64,000 bases of DNA from Chloroflexota bacterium (GCA_020161265.1 JAIUOC010000009.1:248001-312000); one strand, 5' to 3'. Shown: positions 36,569 through 46,550, numbered from the stretch's first letter. Numbers and translations: made by a program. Notes: generated by a model from the sequence alone, not told the origin.

Positions 36569-39448
36569 GTGTCCGCATATTTGGTCACTGTTTGCCCACG
36601 CGAGGCCGACAACCACGAACGGCTGTACCTTCTCGCCGGCGATCTTTCCTCAGAAGATGTCCAACGCCTGACCCTCGAATTACTGCATGATCCCGTTGCT
36701 CATACTGCTACTTGGCAAGCGCTTGACGCTGAGCTAGCCGCGCCCAAAGCTGGAGCATTGGTGGAGATTGCCTTTCGCCCAGGCGTGACCGATAACGAAG
36801 CTGAGACGATTTTAGTTGGCGCACGCCATATTGGGATTAACGGCTTGAAACAGGCCAAAACCCTGCGTCGCGTCTATGTGTCCGATGTGCAAGACGAAGC
36901 TGTTTTGCGTCAATTTGCTGGTGAACACCTTTTAAACGATTTGATTGAAACTGCTTATTCTACCCTTGAGGCTCGTAGTGCTGAACGCTTGCAGTTTTAT
37001 CAACACTTATTACAACTTCCGGCTCCCCACACGCCCACGATCACCCGCGTGGCCTTGCGTGGAGTCAGCGATAGCGAACTCGAACGGATTAGCCGTGAAG
37101 GCATTTTGGCCTTGAGTTTGGCTGAGATGCAGGCAGTTCGCGATTATTTTGAAGATTTAGGCCGCGACCCAACCGATGGTGAGCTGGAAACCCTTGCTCA
37201 AACATGGTCGGAACATTGCCGCCACAAAACCTTCCGCGCCACGATCAGCTATCAACAAGCTGCCGCAGATCAGGGAATTGATGCGGCGTTGCATCCAGCC
37301 TTGGCTGAACTCAATGCCGCCAATGGCGCGACGATCAATGGCTTGCTCAATCACTATTTGCGCAGCGCTACCAACGCTGTTAGCAACGAGGCCTTGCTCT
37401 CGGCATTTGTCGATAATGCTGGAATTGTGGCCTTCGATGAGCAGTATGAAATTTCCTTCAAAGTCGAAACCCACAACCATCCTTCAGCACTAGAGCCATT
37501 TGGTGGCGCAAATACTGGGGTTGGTGGAGTTGTGCGCGACGTGTTAGGGGTTTCAGCCAAACCAATCGCCGTAACTGATGTGTTGTGTTTTGGCTACCCT
37601 GATTTGCCCGAAAGCGAGCTTTCGCAAGGTGTGCTGCACCCACGGCGCATCCGCGAAGGTGTCGTGGCTGGGGTGCGCGATTATGGCAACAAACTAGGGA
37701 TTCCCAATGTCAACGGTGCGGTTTGGTATGACCATGGCTACACCGCCAATCCATTGGTATTCTGTGGTACGCTCGGCATTGCACCACGCGGCAGCCACCC
37801 ACGCGGCGTTCAAGCAGGCGACGCAATTGTCGTAATTGGTGGCCGCACTGGCCGCGATGGCATTCACGGTGCAACCTTCTCGTCAGTTGAATTGACCCAC
37901 GACACTGCTGAAACAGTTGGAGCAGCGGTACAAATCGGCGATCCCGTCACCGAAAAAACGGTGATCGACGTGTTGTTGCAAGCCCGCGATTTAGGTTTGT
38001 ACAGTGCGATTACAGATTGTGGTGCAGGCGGGCTTTCCTCGGCGGTTGGCGAGATGGGCGAAGAAACTGGCGCAGTTGTTGAATTGCGCGATGTGCCGCT
38101 CAAATATGCTGGCTTGCAACCATGGGAAATTTGGATCTCCGAAGCCCAAGAGCGCATGGTTGTTTCCGTGCCACCGCAGAATGTCCAAACCTTGCTTGAT
38201 CTTTGCCGTGGCGAAGATGTTGAGGCAACCGTGATTGGCCACTTCACTGCTGATGGTGTGCTGACAGTCAAGCACAATCAACTAACCGTGGTTGAGCTTG
38301 ATATGGCCTTTTTGCATAGCGGCGGGGTGCAATTTAAGCTGAATGCTAACTGGCAGCCAAGCCCAGCGCCAGCCAGCCAACCAGCCACTATCGATCACAC
38401 AACACTACTCAAGGCAACCTTGGGCCAGCCAATCGTCGCCAGCAACGAAAATATTGTGCGCACCTACGACCATGAAGTGCAGGCGGCCACCGTGCTCAAG
38501 CCCTTGGTTGGCGTGAACGAAGATGGTCCAGGTGATGCTGGGGTATTGCAACCACGGGTCGATTCAAACCGTGGCGTGGTGCTTGGCTGTGGCCTGAATC
38601 CGTTGTATGGCAAAATTGATCCGTATTGGATGGCCTTAGCAGCGGTTGATGAAGCCTTGCGCAACATCGTGGCGGCTGGCGGCGACCCCGAACAAACCTG
38701 GATTTTGGATAACTTCTGCTGGGGCGACCCCAAATTACCTGACCGCTTGGCAGGCTTGGTGCGAGCTTCCGCTGGGTGTCACGATGCAGCCTTGGCGTAT
38801 CGCACGCCCTTTATTTCGGGCAAAGATTCGCTCAACAACGAATATCGCGATGCAGAAGGCAAGCGCGTGGCAATTCCACCAACCTTGCTGATTTCGGCTA
38901 TGGCCTTAGTGCCCGATGTCTTGCAAACAATCTCGATGGACGCGAAAGCTGCTGGCAATGCAATTTATTTGGTCGGCTTGACTCATGACGAACGCGGCGG
39001 GGCAGTCAGCGCTTTGGTTGGCGGCATTGATAACGGCAATCTGCCCAAGGTTAATTTGGCAACCGCACCAAGCGTGCATAAAGCGCTACATGCGGCAATT
39101 CGCGCCAATAGCGTGCGAGCTTGCCACGATTTGAGCGAAGGTGGCTTGGCGGTCGCCGCTGCCGAAATGGCCTTTGCTGGCGGGTTTGGCTTGAGCTTGG
39201 AATTGAGCGCTGTGCCAACATCCAGTGCTTTGAGCGCTGATGCCTTGTTATGGAGCGAATCGACCACCCGTTTCTTGGTCGAGGTTGCCCCAGAGCAAGC
39301 CGCCAATTTCGAAGCCCAGTTGAGCAACATCGCCTACGCCAAAATCGGCCAAGTGCTGGCAGAACCACGCCTGATCATCAACGATTTGGCTGGACAGCCG
39401 ATTATTGACAGCGATTTGGCAAGCCTCAAGGCTGCATGGCAAGCTTAA
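36569..39448 (+). CDS. purL: Phosphoribosylformylglycinamidine synthase, PurS-PurL fusion
   Basis: 959-residue enzyme of step four of purine synthesis: converts FGAR to FGAM using ATP and ammonia. Residues 1-165 look like a PurS-type region (two copies of a small alpha/beta fold, for example EIAFRPGVTDNEAETIL), usually a separate 80-residue protein in bacteria. The PurL core begins near 185 with DPTDGELETLAQTWSEHCRHK and continues through FKVETHNHPSALEPFGGA. The glutaminase partner PurQ is separate, 1.75 kb downstream. GTG start with AGGAG six bases upstream. Confidence 0.93.
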   Translation: MSAYLVTVCPREADNHERLYLLAGDLSSEDVQRLTLELLHDPVAHTATWQALDAELAAPKAGALVEIAFRPGVTDNEAETILVGARHIGINGLKQAKTLRRVYVSDVQDEAVLRQFAGEHLLNDLIETAYSTLEARSAERLQFYQHLLQLPAPHTPTITRVALRGVSDSELERISREGILALSLAEMQAVRDYFEDLGRDPTDGELETLAQTWSEHCRHKTFRATISYQQAAADQGIDAALHPALAELNAANGATINGLLNHYLRSATNAVSNEALLSAFVDNAGIVAFDEQYEISFKVETHNHPSALEPFGGANTGVGGVVRDVLGVSAKPIAVTDVLCFGYPDLPESELSQGVLHPRRIREGVVAGVRDYGNKLGIPNVNGAVWYDHGYTANPLVFCGTLGIAPRGSHPRGVQAGDAIVVIGGRTGRDGIHGATFSSVELTHDTAETVGAAVQIGDPVTEKTVIDVLLQARDLGLYSAITDCGAGGLSSAVGEMGEETGAVVELRDVPLKYAGLQPWEIWISEAQERMVVSVPPQNVQTLLDLCRGEDVEATVIGHFTADGVLTVKHNQLTVVELDMAFLHSGGVQFKLNANWQPSPAPASQPATIDHTTLLKATLGQPIVASNENIVRTYDHEVQAATVLKPLVGVNEDGPGDAGVLQPRVDSNRGVVLGCGLNPLYGKIDPYWMALAAVDEALRNIVAAGGDPEQTWILDNFCWGDPKLPDRLAGLVRASAGCHDAALAYRTPFISGKDSLNNEYRDAEGKRVAIPPTLLISAMALVPDVLQTISMDAKAAGNAIYLVGLTHDERGGAVSALVGGIDNGNLPKVNLATAPSVHKALHAAIRANSVRACHDLSEGGLAVAAAEMAFAGGFGLSLELSAVPTSSALSADALLWSESTTRFLVEVAPEQAANFEAQLSNIAYAKIGQVLAEPRLIINDLAGQPIIDSDLASLKAAWQA

Positions 39449-39453
39449 ATGTG

Positions 39454-39492
39454 CAAAGGCTTAGCGCTCAACCCGCTAGGCCTTTGGCTTTT
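39454..39492 (+). terminator. Terminator of purL
   Basis: CAAAGGC and TAGCG pair with CGCTA and GCCTTTG, with one unpaired base on each side, followed by GCTTTT. Confidence 0.65.
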
Positions 39493-39515
39493 AACCTACA
39501 ATAAGGACAAGGGTT

Positions 39516-40349
39516 ATGGAAGATCGGCCACTTTTAGATGATGAAGAATTTGGCGATGTTGTCGAGGAGCGTTTAGAGCAACTTGGCGGCATCGAAGAAC
39601 TTAGCCGCGATGGCATGGAGATTCGCTTTCGCTGGCATGGACGGGCGGTCGTCTCCGAACTTGAGCATTTTTACAATGCCTATCGCCGCTCGCCAGAGCA
39701 ACTTGAATCAATTTTGCAATCGTTAGAGGCAGCAGTTCGCTCGTTCGCGCCCGATCGTGGCCAAGAGCTATGGGATGAACTGGAAGATCGGGTTTATCCG
39801 ATGATCAAGCCAGCTTCGATGCTGCTCGAAGTCGCTGAGCGCAATTTGCCCCAATTAGTCTATCGGCCATTTCTGGCCGATTTGATCGTTTGCTATGTGA
39901 TCGACGAACCAGAGAGCGTGGCCTACATCAACGAGGAGCATCTCAAAACCTGGGGCGTGCTCGAAACCACCATCTACACCAAAGCCGTCGATAACCTGCG
40001 GATCAAAACGCTCAAACCTGGCATGGCTCAAGTAATGGGCGAGGGCAATCAGATGCTCTTTATCTACTCGACCAGCGATGGCTATGATGCAGCGCGAATT
40101 TTATTAACCGATGTTTTGAGCGAATGGGCCGATTTATTGCCTGGAAACTTGGTGCTAGGGATTCCCAACCGCGATTTCTTGATTGGCTTCAGCGATGCCA
40201 ACCCTGAAATTCTGCAACGGATTGCCATGCAAATTGCCCAAGATGCCTACAAACTCGATTATGGCCTGAGCGATCAACTTTGGACGATCAAACAAGGCCA
40301 AATTTTGATTTACGAGTACGATTGGTCATCAAGCGAACGTAAAAATTAG
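39516..40349 (+). CDS. DUF1444 family protein (YtpQ-like)
   Basis: 277-residue cytoplasmic protein. The family hallmark DLIVCYVIDEPESVAYINEE lies near residues 123-142, and the C-terminal half has the LVLGIPNRDFLIGFSD-type strand. Function of the family is unknown. It is followed after 15 bases by a membrane-protein gene and is placed between purL and purQ, with no obvious tie to purine synthesis. Confidence 0.8.
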   Translation: MEDRPLLDDEEFGDVVEERLEQLGGIEELSRDGMEIRFRWHGRAVVSELEHFYNAYRRSPEQLESILQSLEAAVRSFAPDRGQELWDELEDRVYPMIKPASMLLEVAERNLPQLVYRPFLADLIVCYVIDEPESVAYINEEHLKTWGVLETTIYTKAVDNLRIKTLKPGMAQVMGEGNQMLFIYSTSDGYDAARILLTDVLSEWADLLPGNLVLGIPNRDFLIGFSDANPEILQRIAMQIAQDAYKLDYGLSDQLWTIKQGQILIYEYDWSSSERKN

Positions 40350-40364
40350 CGCGAGGTTTGGTGC

Positions 40365-41081
40365 ATGGCAGCAATGTTCATTGGAATTACGGTCATTTGT
40401 TATGCCGTAGCGATTTTATTGTGGCTGCGCTTTCGCTCATACCGCTATTTGCTGGTGTTGATTGCAGGCCATTGCACCATCGTAGCCGAGCCGATTTTGC
40501 AACGTTTGTATAGCCTGACCTACCCTGATGGTGTGGCAGCGATCAACCTTTTTGGCAATCCTGTGCCGATCTATGCGTTGCTGGCGGCTAGTTGGATTGG
40601 CTCGTTACCAGTGTTGTTGATGTATTTTGGGCAGCAGCAACATTGGTGGACACGCCATTATCTGACTGGAGTGGTAGCGTATGTGGCGCTCGTGCTCTAT
40701 CACATTATCATTCAAGGGCTGGCCGCCCGCACCGGGTTATGGCGTTATAGCCAAAATGTTGGGGCTTGGGGAATTAATTTCTATCTCTTGATGGCGGTTT
40801 TTGCTGGGCTAAGCTCATTACTCTTGTTCTATGCCATGGTTGCCAGCCGCTATTATGCCGCCGAAATTGCTGTGCCAACTCTGGTTGCCGCCAGCATCGG
40901 ATCGCCGTTGATCTGCTTTGGCTTGCTGGGAGCGCCGTTCTGGCTACCCCGCTTAATCGGCAGCAGCGGCAATTTTACCAAGCCTGCGTTACTGGTGATT
41001 GCAGGGCTGGTGCTGTGGGTTGTGCATTTGGCCAGCGCGGGGATTCATGCTTCGCGCCAACAACATGTGATTGAACGATGA
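40365..41081 (+). CDS. Seven-helix integral membrane protein, unknown function
   Basis: 238 residues with about seven membrane segments (near 2-22, 24-45, 64-85, 92-115, 136-160, 168-195, 205-228). No family motif recognised. GAGG precedes the ATG by nine bases; 15 bases downstream of the DUF1444 gene, so probably co-transcribed. Confidence 0.65.
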   Translation: MAAMFIGITVICYAVAILLWLRFRSYRYLLVLIAGHCTIVAEPILQRLYSLTYPDGVAAINLFGNPVPIYALLAASWIGSLPVLLMYFGQQQHWWTRHYLTGVVAYVALVLYHIIIQGLAARTGLWRYSQNVGAWGINFYLLMAVFAGLSSLLLFYAMVASRYYAAEIAVPTLVAASIGSPLICFGLLGAPFWLPRLIGSSGNFTKPALLVIAGLVLWVVHLASAGIHASRQQHVIER

Positions 41082-41083
41082 TG

Positions 41084-41116
41084 AAGGCTATGGGCTATAG
41101 GCTTTTGGCTATAAGC
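41084..41116. repeat. GGCTATAG-type tandem repeat
   Basis: AGGCTATGGGCTATAGGC followed by TTTTGGCTATAAGC; related words recur at about 41160-41180, 36437-36450 and 3285-3350, always between genes. Confidence 0.5.
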
Positions 41117-41199
41117 TTTTTTCTTGATAAGTGGCTTTGAGATCCAAACAATCTCCGATCGCCCACAGCCTATAGCCTTACAAATAAGGAACTTTGATT

Positions 41200-41970
41200 A
41201 TGACAAAGGTATTGGTGCTCCGTGCACCGGGGATTAACTGTGATGCCGAGGCCGCCGAAGCCCTCGAATTAGCGGGAGCCAAGGCCGAGCGGGTTCACGT
41301 TAACCGTTTGGCCGAAGGCAGCGTTCAATTGGCCGATTACGGCATGCTGCTAATTCCAGGCGGCTTTGCTTACGGCGACCATCTTGGAGCAGGCCGCATG
41401 TTGGCAGTCGATTTGATCTATCGTTTGCGCGAGGATCTGAGCCGCTTTGTGGCTGATGGTCGGCCTGTGCTGGGCATTTGCAATGGGTTTCAGGTGTTGG
41501 TCAAAACTGGCCTTTTGCCCAGCGATAAAGTTGGTCAAGCAACCTTAATTGATAACGCCAGCGGCCATTATGAATGTCGCTGGATCAAATTGGGTCTCAA
41601 CAGCGCTAGCCCGTGTGTCTTTACCCAAGGCTTGAGTGGCACGCTTGATTTGCCGATTGGCCATGGTGAAGGCCGTTTCCTGACCGATCAAGCTACGCTC
41701 GAAAAGCTCCAAGCCAATAACCAAATTGTGGTGCAATATCTCGATCAAGCAGACCAGCCAACCATGGAATATCCGGCTAATCCCAATGGAGCATTAAATG
41801 CGATCGCAGGCATTTGCAATCCGGCGGGCAATGTCTTTGGCTTGATGCCGCACCCTGATCGAGCATTCTTACCACAACATCATCCACAATGGCGGCGACG
41901 CGGCCTTGATCGCGAAGGCCCAGGCATGGCGATTTTCCGCAACGGCGTGCGGGCGATGGCCTTAGTTTAA
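41200..41970 (+). CDS. purQ: Phosphoribosylformylglycinamidine synthase glutaminase subunit
   Basis: 256-residue class I glutamine amidotransferase that supplies ammonia to PurL. Catalytic Cys in VLGICNGFQ near residue 90, and the His/Glu pair in MPHPDRAF near the C-terminus. ATG at 41200 is nine bases after AAGGA and preferred over an in-frame TTG two codons upstream. Functions with the PurS-PurL fusion at 36569-39448. Confidence 0.95.
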   Translation: MTKVLVLRAPGINCDAEAAEALELAGAKAERVHVNRLAEGSVQLADYGMLLIPGGFAYGDHLGAGRMLAVDLIYRLREDLSRFVADGRPVLGICNGFQVLVKTGLLPSDKVGQATLIDNASGHYECRWIKLGLNSASPCVFTQGLSGTLDLPIGHGEGRFLTDQATLEKLQANNQIVVQYLDQADQPTMEYPANPNGALNAIAGICNPAGNVFGLMPHPDRAFLPQHHPQWRRRGLDREGPGMAIFRNGVRAMALV

Positions 41971-41977
41971 GCCCAAC

Positions 41978-42004
41978 GGCGCAACAGATTCTTGCTGTTG
42001 CGCC
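41978..42004. terminator. Hairpin between purQ and the ankyrin gene
   Basis: Perfect ten-base stem GGCGCAACAG/CTGTTGCGCC with a seven-base loop between convergent genes; no T-run. Confidence 0.5.
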
Positions 42005-42026
42005 ATGTTCAATTTCAATTAACTTG

Positions 42027-43601
42027 TTAGAGAGCCGCTACTTGATTACGTGGTGAACCACCCCAATTGTCTAGTGCATCAATATCAGCACCGCTAGCAA
42101 CCAGCAGGCGGGCTACTGCCGACTGTTCATGCCACAAGGCCAAGGTCAGCGGCGTGCCACCATCAGAGCCACGCGGCTCCAAGCCAGCACCTCGCTCAAG
42201 CAGATATTCGATCACCGCAAGTTGGCCAGATTTACTGGCCCAATGTAACGCAGTATAGCCCCATTGATCGCGCTGGTGTAAGGCATGACTATCAGTTTCG
42301 ACTAAAGCTTCGACCCTCGCAAGATTGCCCATACCTGCCGCCATCCATAGATCGGGTTTAACCCCATGAGCCAGCAAAAACTCAACAGTCGCTGTCTGCT
42401 CACGTTCAACTGCAATTCGTAAGGGTGTACGACCATAGCGATTAGGCGTGCTGCCTACCTCAGGATTATGCTTCAGCAATTGTTCCAAGTGATCAGTGCG
42501 GCCAAGCATTGCGGCAATAAACACATCGGACGTTGCCCCATGCTCCAGTAAGATCTCAGCAGCAGCATTGTGAGCATAAGCAACAGCAAGTTGCAGGGCG
42601 GTTTCGTTGCGTTTGGTTCGTGCAGCAATATCGGCACCATGCGCCAACAATTCAGCAATCGCCTCAACTTGACCATTCCAGGCCGCCAAATGCAAGGCAG
42701 TATATCCACCTTGATCGCTGATCTGAATGTTAACCGCTGTTTGAGCCAGCAGATCACGCAAGGCTGGCTCGGTGCCAAGCAAACTAGCAGCCAAGATCGG
42801 TGCAGGATTGCTATAAGTCAACAACAAGGCTGCGAGTTCAGGAGTTGCTTGCCGTTTGCGGGTTCCGGCAGCATGAGCAGCCAAATAGAGCGGTGAACGA
42901 CCATGAGCATCTAGACTATTGGGATCGGCATGATACGCTAATAGCAACTCAGCCATGGCTTGATTGCCCCGATCAGCAGCAACATGCAAGGGTGTGGCAG
43001 TTGGCGGATGGGTCTGGTTGCCGCTGGTACGAGTGTGGACTAATGTCGGGTCATTTTTCAGAAGCATGGCAGCATGATCATCGTGATCAAGGATGATTGC
43101 TGAGAAAATATCGATCATTGCTCCGTTTGCGATCAGGTAGGAGCACAGATCGGGATGATCGCCCCATTGATGACCTGGGCGACGAATGCAACTAGCAGCC
43201 AAATGTAATGGTGTTTGCCCAGCATGATCAACGGCATTAATATCTGCGCCTTTTTCCAGTAATATGCTAATAATATCGGGCCGTGTTACCCAGCGTACCA
43301 TCGCATGCAGTGGCGTGCCGCCATGCAGATCACGCGCATTGGGGTCAGCACCAAGTTCAAGTAGCTGCTTGACCAAGCGCTGTTCACCATTCCAAGCAGC
43401 GATGTGTAGCGGGGTCTGGCCAATCGGCGCATTTGCATATTGCTCTGGATGGCTCGTCAGGCCATTAGCAATTGCAGGATTAGAAGGATTGAAAATAATC
43501 CGTGCTAACTCTGGCTGTACCGCTAGAATCTCAGTGGCAATTGAGCTTTGACCAGAACGAAGTGCCTCAAAAAGCCGCACTTCGATCATTGGATTATTCA
43601 T
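42027..43601 (-). CDS. Ankyrin repeat protein
   Basis: 524 residues built almost wholly from about 14 ankyrin units, seen by repeated GxTPLHxAA and LLEHGA patterns (for example GQTPLHIAAWNG and GRSPLYLAAHAA). No signal peptide or extra domain. Ankyrin arrays bind protein partners; the partner here is unknown. Start at 43601 chosen because GGAA lies just before it; an in-frame ATG eight codons upstream has a poorer site. Confidence 0.88.
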   Translation of the reverse strand: MNNPMIEVRLFEALRSGQSSIATEILAVQPELARIIFNPSNPAIANGLTSHPEQYANAPIGQTPLHIAAWNGEQRLVKQLLELGADPNARDLHGGTPLHAMVRWVTRPDIISILLEKGADINAVDHAGQTPLHLAASCIRRPGHQWGDHPDLCSYLIANGAMIDIFSAIILDHDDHAAMLLKNDPTLVHTRTSGNQTHPPTATPLHVAADRGNQAMAELLLAYHADPNSLDAHGRSPLYLAAHAAGTRKRQATPELAALLLTYSNPAPILAASLLGTEPALRDLLAQTAVNIQISDQGGYTALHLAAWNGQVEAIAELLAHGADIAARTKRNETALQLAVAYAHNAAAEILLEHGATSDVFIAAMLGRTDHLEQLLKHNPEVGSTPNRYGRTPLRIAVEREQTATVEFLLAHGVKPDLWMAAGMGNLARVEALVETDSHALHQRDQWGYTALHWASKSGQLAVIEYLLERGAGLEPRGSDGGTPLTLALWHEQSAVARLLVASGADIDALDNWGGSPRNQVAAL

Positions 43602-43777
43602 GGAAGTTCCTTTCCTGCTCAACAAATCGATTTGGGGAGTTCAACTATATGTGATTGGGTTAGCTATGTCAAAAACTGGTTGAAGGAACGCAGCTAGCAA
43701 TCTGTGAGTATTTTGGCGTAGAACAATGGCTGGGTTTGAGGCTTTGGATGCTTGTGGGGAGTTTGGGTTGATAGCTC

Positions 43778-43814
43778 AAAAAAGGAGGCCTTGAGCAACA
43801 GTTGATCAAGGCCT
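43778..43814 (-). terminator. Terminator of the toroid surface protein gene
   Basis: Perfect nine-base stem AGGCCTTGA/TCAAGGCCT, two bases, then six T on the minus strand. Confidence 0.85.
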
Positions 43815-43823
43815 TTGAGTTAT

Positions 43824-44915
43824 TTAGGCTAATTTGCGTAGGCGTAGGCCAACCAATACACAGACAGCCAATACGCCAAGCACAATTGGCAAGGCCAGAT
43901 TTGAGCTTGAGCTAGTGTCTGGTAATACCCTAGGCAGGCCAGGTTGCTGAACAGGAGTGGCAGTCGAGCCATCGGCAGGAACCAAGGTTGGGGTCAGCGT
44001 AATGCCAATGTTGGCAAGTTCAATAAATGGATAGGTTTTTAGCAGCACAGCCTGAACAGCCGAACAAGTTGACATCGTATCTGGCTGTGGGGTCGATGAA
44101 TCGCGCCGAAAACCACCATCAGCAAGCTGCAAACGCCGCAAAGCATTAATAGGATTATTGATATTATCACCCCATGGTTCAGCCTTGGGGTCGCCACCAG
44201 TGGCTAAAATAGCTTGGATGGCCAAGGAAGTTGAAATTGCATCCTTAAACGCTGATGGCGGAAAGTTACGATTGCCGACAAACCCCCGATCACCCTCTTG
44301 CTGGGTTTGCAAGAAGGCCAACGCCGCCGGAATTGCCGCAGATTGCTTTTGATCAGCCGCGACTAAGGCCTGAATTTGTAAGGCGGTGTTTTGGGTGCTG
44401 GTATTCCACGACCCATCTTCCAACTGTTGATCAAGAATCGTCTGGATTGCCTGTGGCTCAATCGCCTCGCCAGCAGCTTTCAAGGCCATCATTACCAAGG
44501 AATTCTCATATAAGTTTTCACCATACATGCCCGTTGCAGGATCGTAGCTCTTGATGATTGCTTCAACCAAATCGACCCCACCAACCGAACGGGGATCATG
44601 TCCGGTTAGCAATTGAGCCATGACAATCGCCGAAGCTTTAGCGGGATACCCAATATAGCTCTGAGCCTGTTGCTCAATAAAGCGTTGCGTGGCTGGGTCG
44701 ATTTGATAGCCTGCCGCATGGAGGGCATACACCGAGCATGCCGTTGGATCAAGTGGAGAGTGATAATACGAATCAAAACTGCCATCCGCCTGCTGCTGAG
44801 TTAGCAACCAATCAGCCCCTTTATTGTTCTCCGCCGTTTGAGCAGCGATTGGGACCGCTACCAAAAAACCAACGATGACCAACAGCCAACGATAGCGAAC
44901 AATGGTTTGAAGCAT
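43824..44915 (-). CDS. Secreted alpha/alpha-toroid (prenyltransferase/squalene-cyclase-like) protein with LPDTS anchor
   Basis: 363 residues. Signal peptide at 1-24, then repeats of about 50-60 residues with QQxDGSFxxxY patterns (QQQADGSFDSYY, QLEDGSWN, QLADGGFRRD), the mark of the toroid fold shared by squalene cyclases, alpha-2-macroglobulins and cobalamin binders. No cyclase DCTAE motif is seen, so binding rather than catalysis is likely. The C-terminus is VLPDTS, a membrane helix and RLRKL. Start at 44915 has AGGAGG seven bases upstream; a longer frame reaches 44987. Confidence 0.8.
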   Translation of the reverse strand: MLQTIVRYRWLLVIVGFLVAVPIAAQTAENNKGADWLLTQQQADGSFDSYYHSPLDPTACSVYALHAAGYQIDPATQRFIEQQAQSYIGYPAKASAIVMAQLLTGHDPRSVGGVDLVEAIIKSYDPATGMYGENLYENSLVMMALKAAGEAIEPQAIQTILDQQLEDGSWNTSTQNTALQIQALVAADQKQSAAIPAALAFLQTQQEGDRGFVGNRNFPPSAFKDAISTSLAIQAILATGGDPKAEPWGDNINNPINALRRLQLADGGFRRDSSTPQPDTMSTCSAVQAVLLKTYPFIELANIGITLTPTLVPADGSTATPVQQPGLPRVLPDTSSSSNLALPIVLGVLAVCVLVGLRLRKLA

Positions 44916-45056
44916 GCCAATACCTCCTAGAACTACACAGCACAGCCCAAGGCGTGGCCAAATTCTTAACAATTCTTGGGCTGACATGATTATTATGGAA
45001 AATCAATGCCTAGATAGGTATAGGACTAAAGTCATGATTTTGTACTTATTGGCATA

Positions 45057-45091
45057 GAAAGACCCTCGGTGCATTGCAAGCACCGAGGGTC
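45057..45091 (-). terminator. Terminator of the thrC-lysC operon
   Basis: Perfect 12-base stem GACCCTCGGTGC/GCACCGAGGGTC with a seven-base loop, then TTTCT on the minus strand. Confidence 0.75.
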
Positions 45092-45113
45092 GAGTTTGCT
45101 TGAGGCTTGAAAT

Positions 45114-46550
45114 TTACTCACATGGTGGGCGATGTTGGGCATTGATCGTTTCACGGTAGGTCAGGGCATGAATCGCTCGCACCCCTGCCTTGGCGCTATC
45201 GCCCGAAACCACCAAGCTAATTGCACATTCGGATGAACCTTGAGCAATCGCAATCACATTGATTTCAGCATCGCCAATCGCGCTAAACACCCGTTTGGCC
45301 ACGCCAGTTGTACCACGCATCCCAGCGCCAACCGCCGTAATGATCGAAACACCTTCTTCCAAGGCAATCGTATCGATATCGCGGCGTTCGAGTTCAATCG
45401 CTAATTCTTGGTTCAGCGATTCGACCACCCGTTTTGCCCCGCCATCGGGGATGACAAAACAGATACTTTGTTCAGACGAAGCTTGTGAAATCATCAAAAT
45501 GCTGGCATCTTCACGGGCTACCGCACCAAAAGTACGGGCAGCGATGCCAGGTACGCCCAACATGCCACGGCCTGCCACGGTGATCATGGTCAAATTATGG
45601 ATTGCGGTAACTGCTTTGATTGCGCCAACGATTGGCTCAGTTTTACCCACAATCACCGTGCCAGGATGGCTGGGATTGAAGGTATTTTTGACTCGCAAGG
45701 GGATGCCACGCTCGACCACAGGCCGAATTGTTTTGGGGTGCAGCACTTTCGCGCCGTAATAAGCCAATTCGCTAATTTCGTTGTAGGAAAGCGTGCTGAT
45801 CACATGGGCATCGGGAGCAATCCGTGGGTCGGCAGTCATCACTCCATCAACATCGGTATAGATCCAAACTTCGCTGGCTTCGAGCGCCGCGCCCAAAATC
45901 GCCGCACTCCAATCGGAGCCACCACGACCAAGCGTCGTTTTTACGCCCGCCAAGGTTGCGCCGATAAAACCTGTGACCACTGGCGTAATTCCTTGATCCA
46001 AGATTGGGCCAAGGGTTGCGGTGGTGCGCTCGGTGGTTTCGGGCATCAACGGCGAAGCATCTTGATAACGATCATCGGTAACGATCAAATCGCTAGCATC
46101 AAAATGCTGAGCTGGCACGCCTAGATGGCGCAAGGTTGCCGCAACGATGCGGGCGCTCATACGCTCGCCCAAGCCAGCAATCGCATCGAGCGTGCGCGGA
46201 GTCAATTCGCCCAAAACCCGCACACCTTCGCACAAACGGGCACACTCATCGAGCAAGCCATCAATTTCGGTTTGGATTGCGGCCTGTTCAGCATCGAGCA
46301 ACTCGCCAATCACAGCATGATGGCGCTGGCGCAACTCGGCGTGCAGCCTAGCAACCGCAGCAGCATCGCCCGTTGTTTGGGCAACCCGCACAATATTCAA
46401 CAATTTATCGGTGACACCGCTGAGGGCCGACACCACCACAACAACATGATCCCAAGTAGTGCGATTAGTGGTAGTGATTGCAGTTAAGCCACGAATAGCT
46501 TCAGCTGAACCGACCGACGTACCACCAAATTTCGTCACTAGCAAACGCAT
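45114..46550 (-). CDS. lysC: Aspartate kinase
   Basis: 478-residue monofunctional enzyme that phosphorylates aspartate at the head of the lysine, threonine and methionine routes. The kinase core opens with KFGGTSVGSAEAI (residues 7-19) and includes GRGGSDWSAA near 225. Two ACT domains fill the last 165 residues, so feedback control by an amino acid is expected. ATG at 46550 has GGAGC before it. It follows thrC by 147 bases on the same strand, and is likely co-transcribed. Confidence 0.95.
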   Translation of the reverse strand: MRLLVTKFGGTSVGSAEAIRGLTAITTTNRTTWDHVVVVVSALSGVTDKLLNIVRVAQTTGDAAAVARLHAELRQRHHAVIGELLDAEQAAIQTEIDGLLDECARLCEGVRVLGELTPRTLDAIAGLGERMSARIVAATLRHLGVPAQHFDASDLIVTDDRYQDASPLMPETTERTTATLGPILDQGITPVVTGFIGATLAGVKTTLGRGGSDWSAAILGAALEASEVWIYTDVDGVMTADPRIAPDAHVISTLSYNEISELAYYGAKVLHPKTIRPVVERGIPLRVKNTFNPSHPGTVIVGKTEPIVGAIKAVTAIHNLTMITVAGRGMLGVPGIAARTFGAVAREDASILMISQASSEQSICFVIPDGGAKRVVESLNQELAIELERRDIDTIALEEGVSIITAVGAGMRGTTGVAKRVFSAIGDAEINVIAIAQGSSECAISLVVSGDSAKAGVRAIHALTYRETINAQHRPPCE

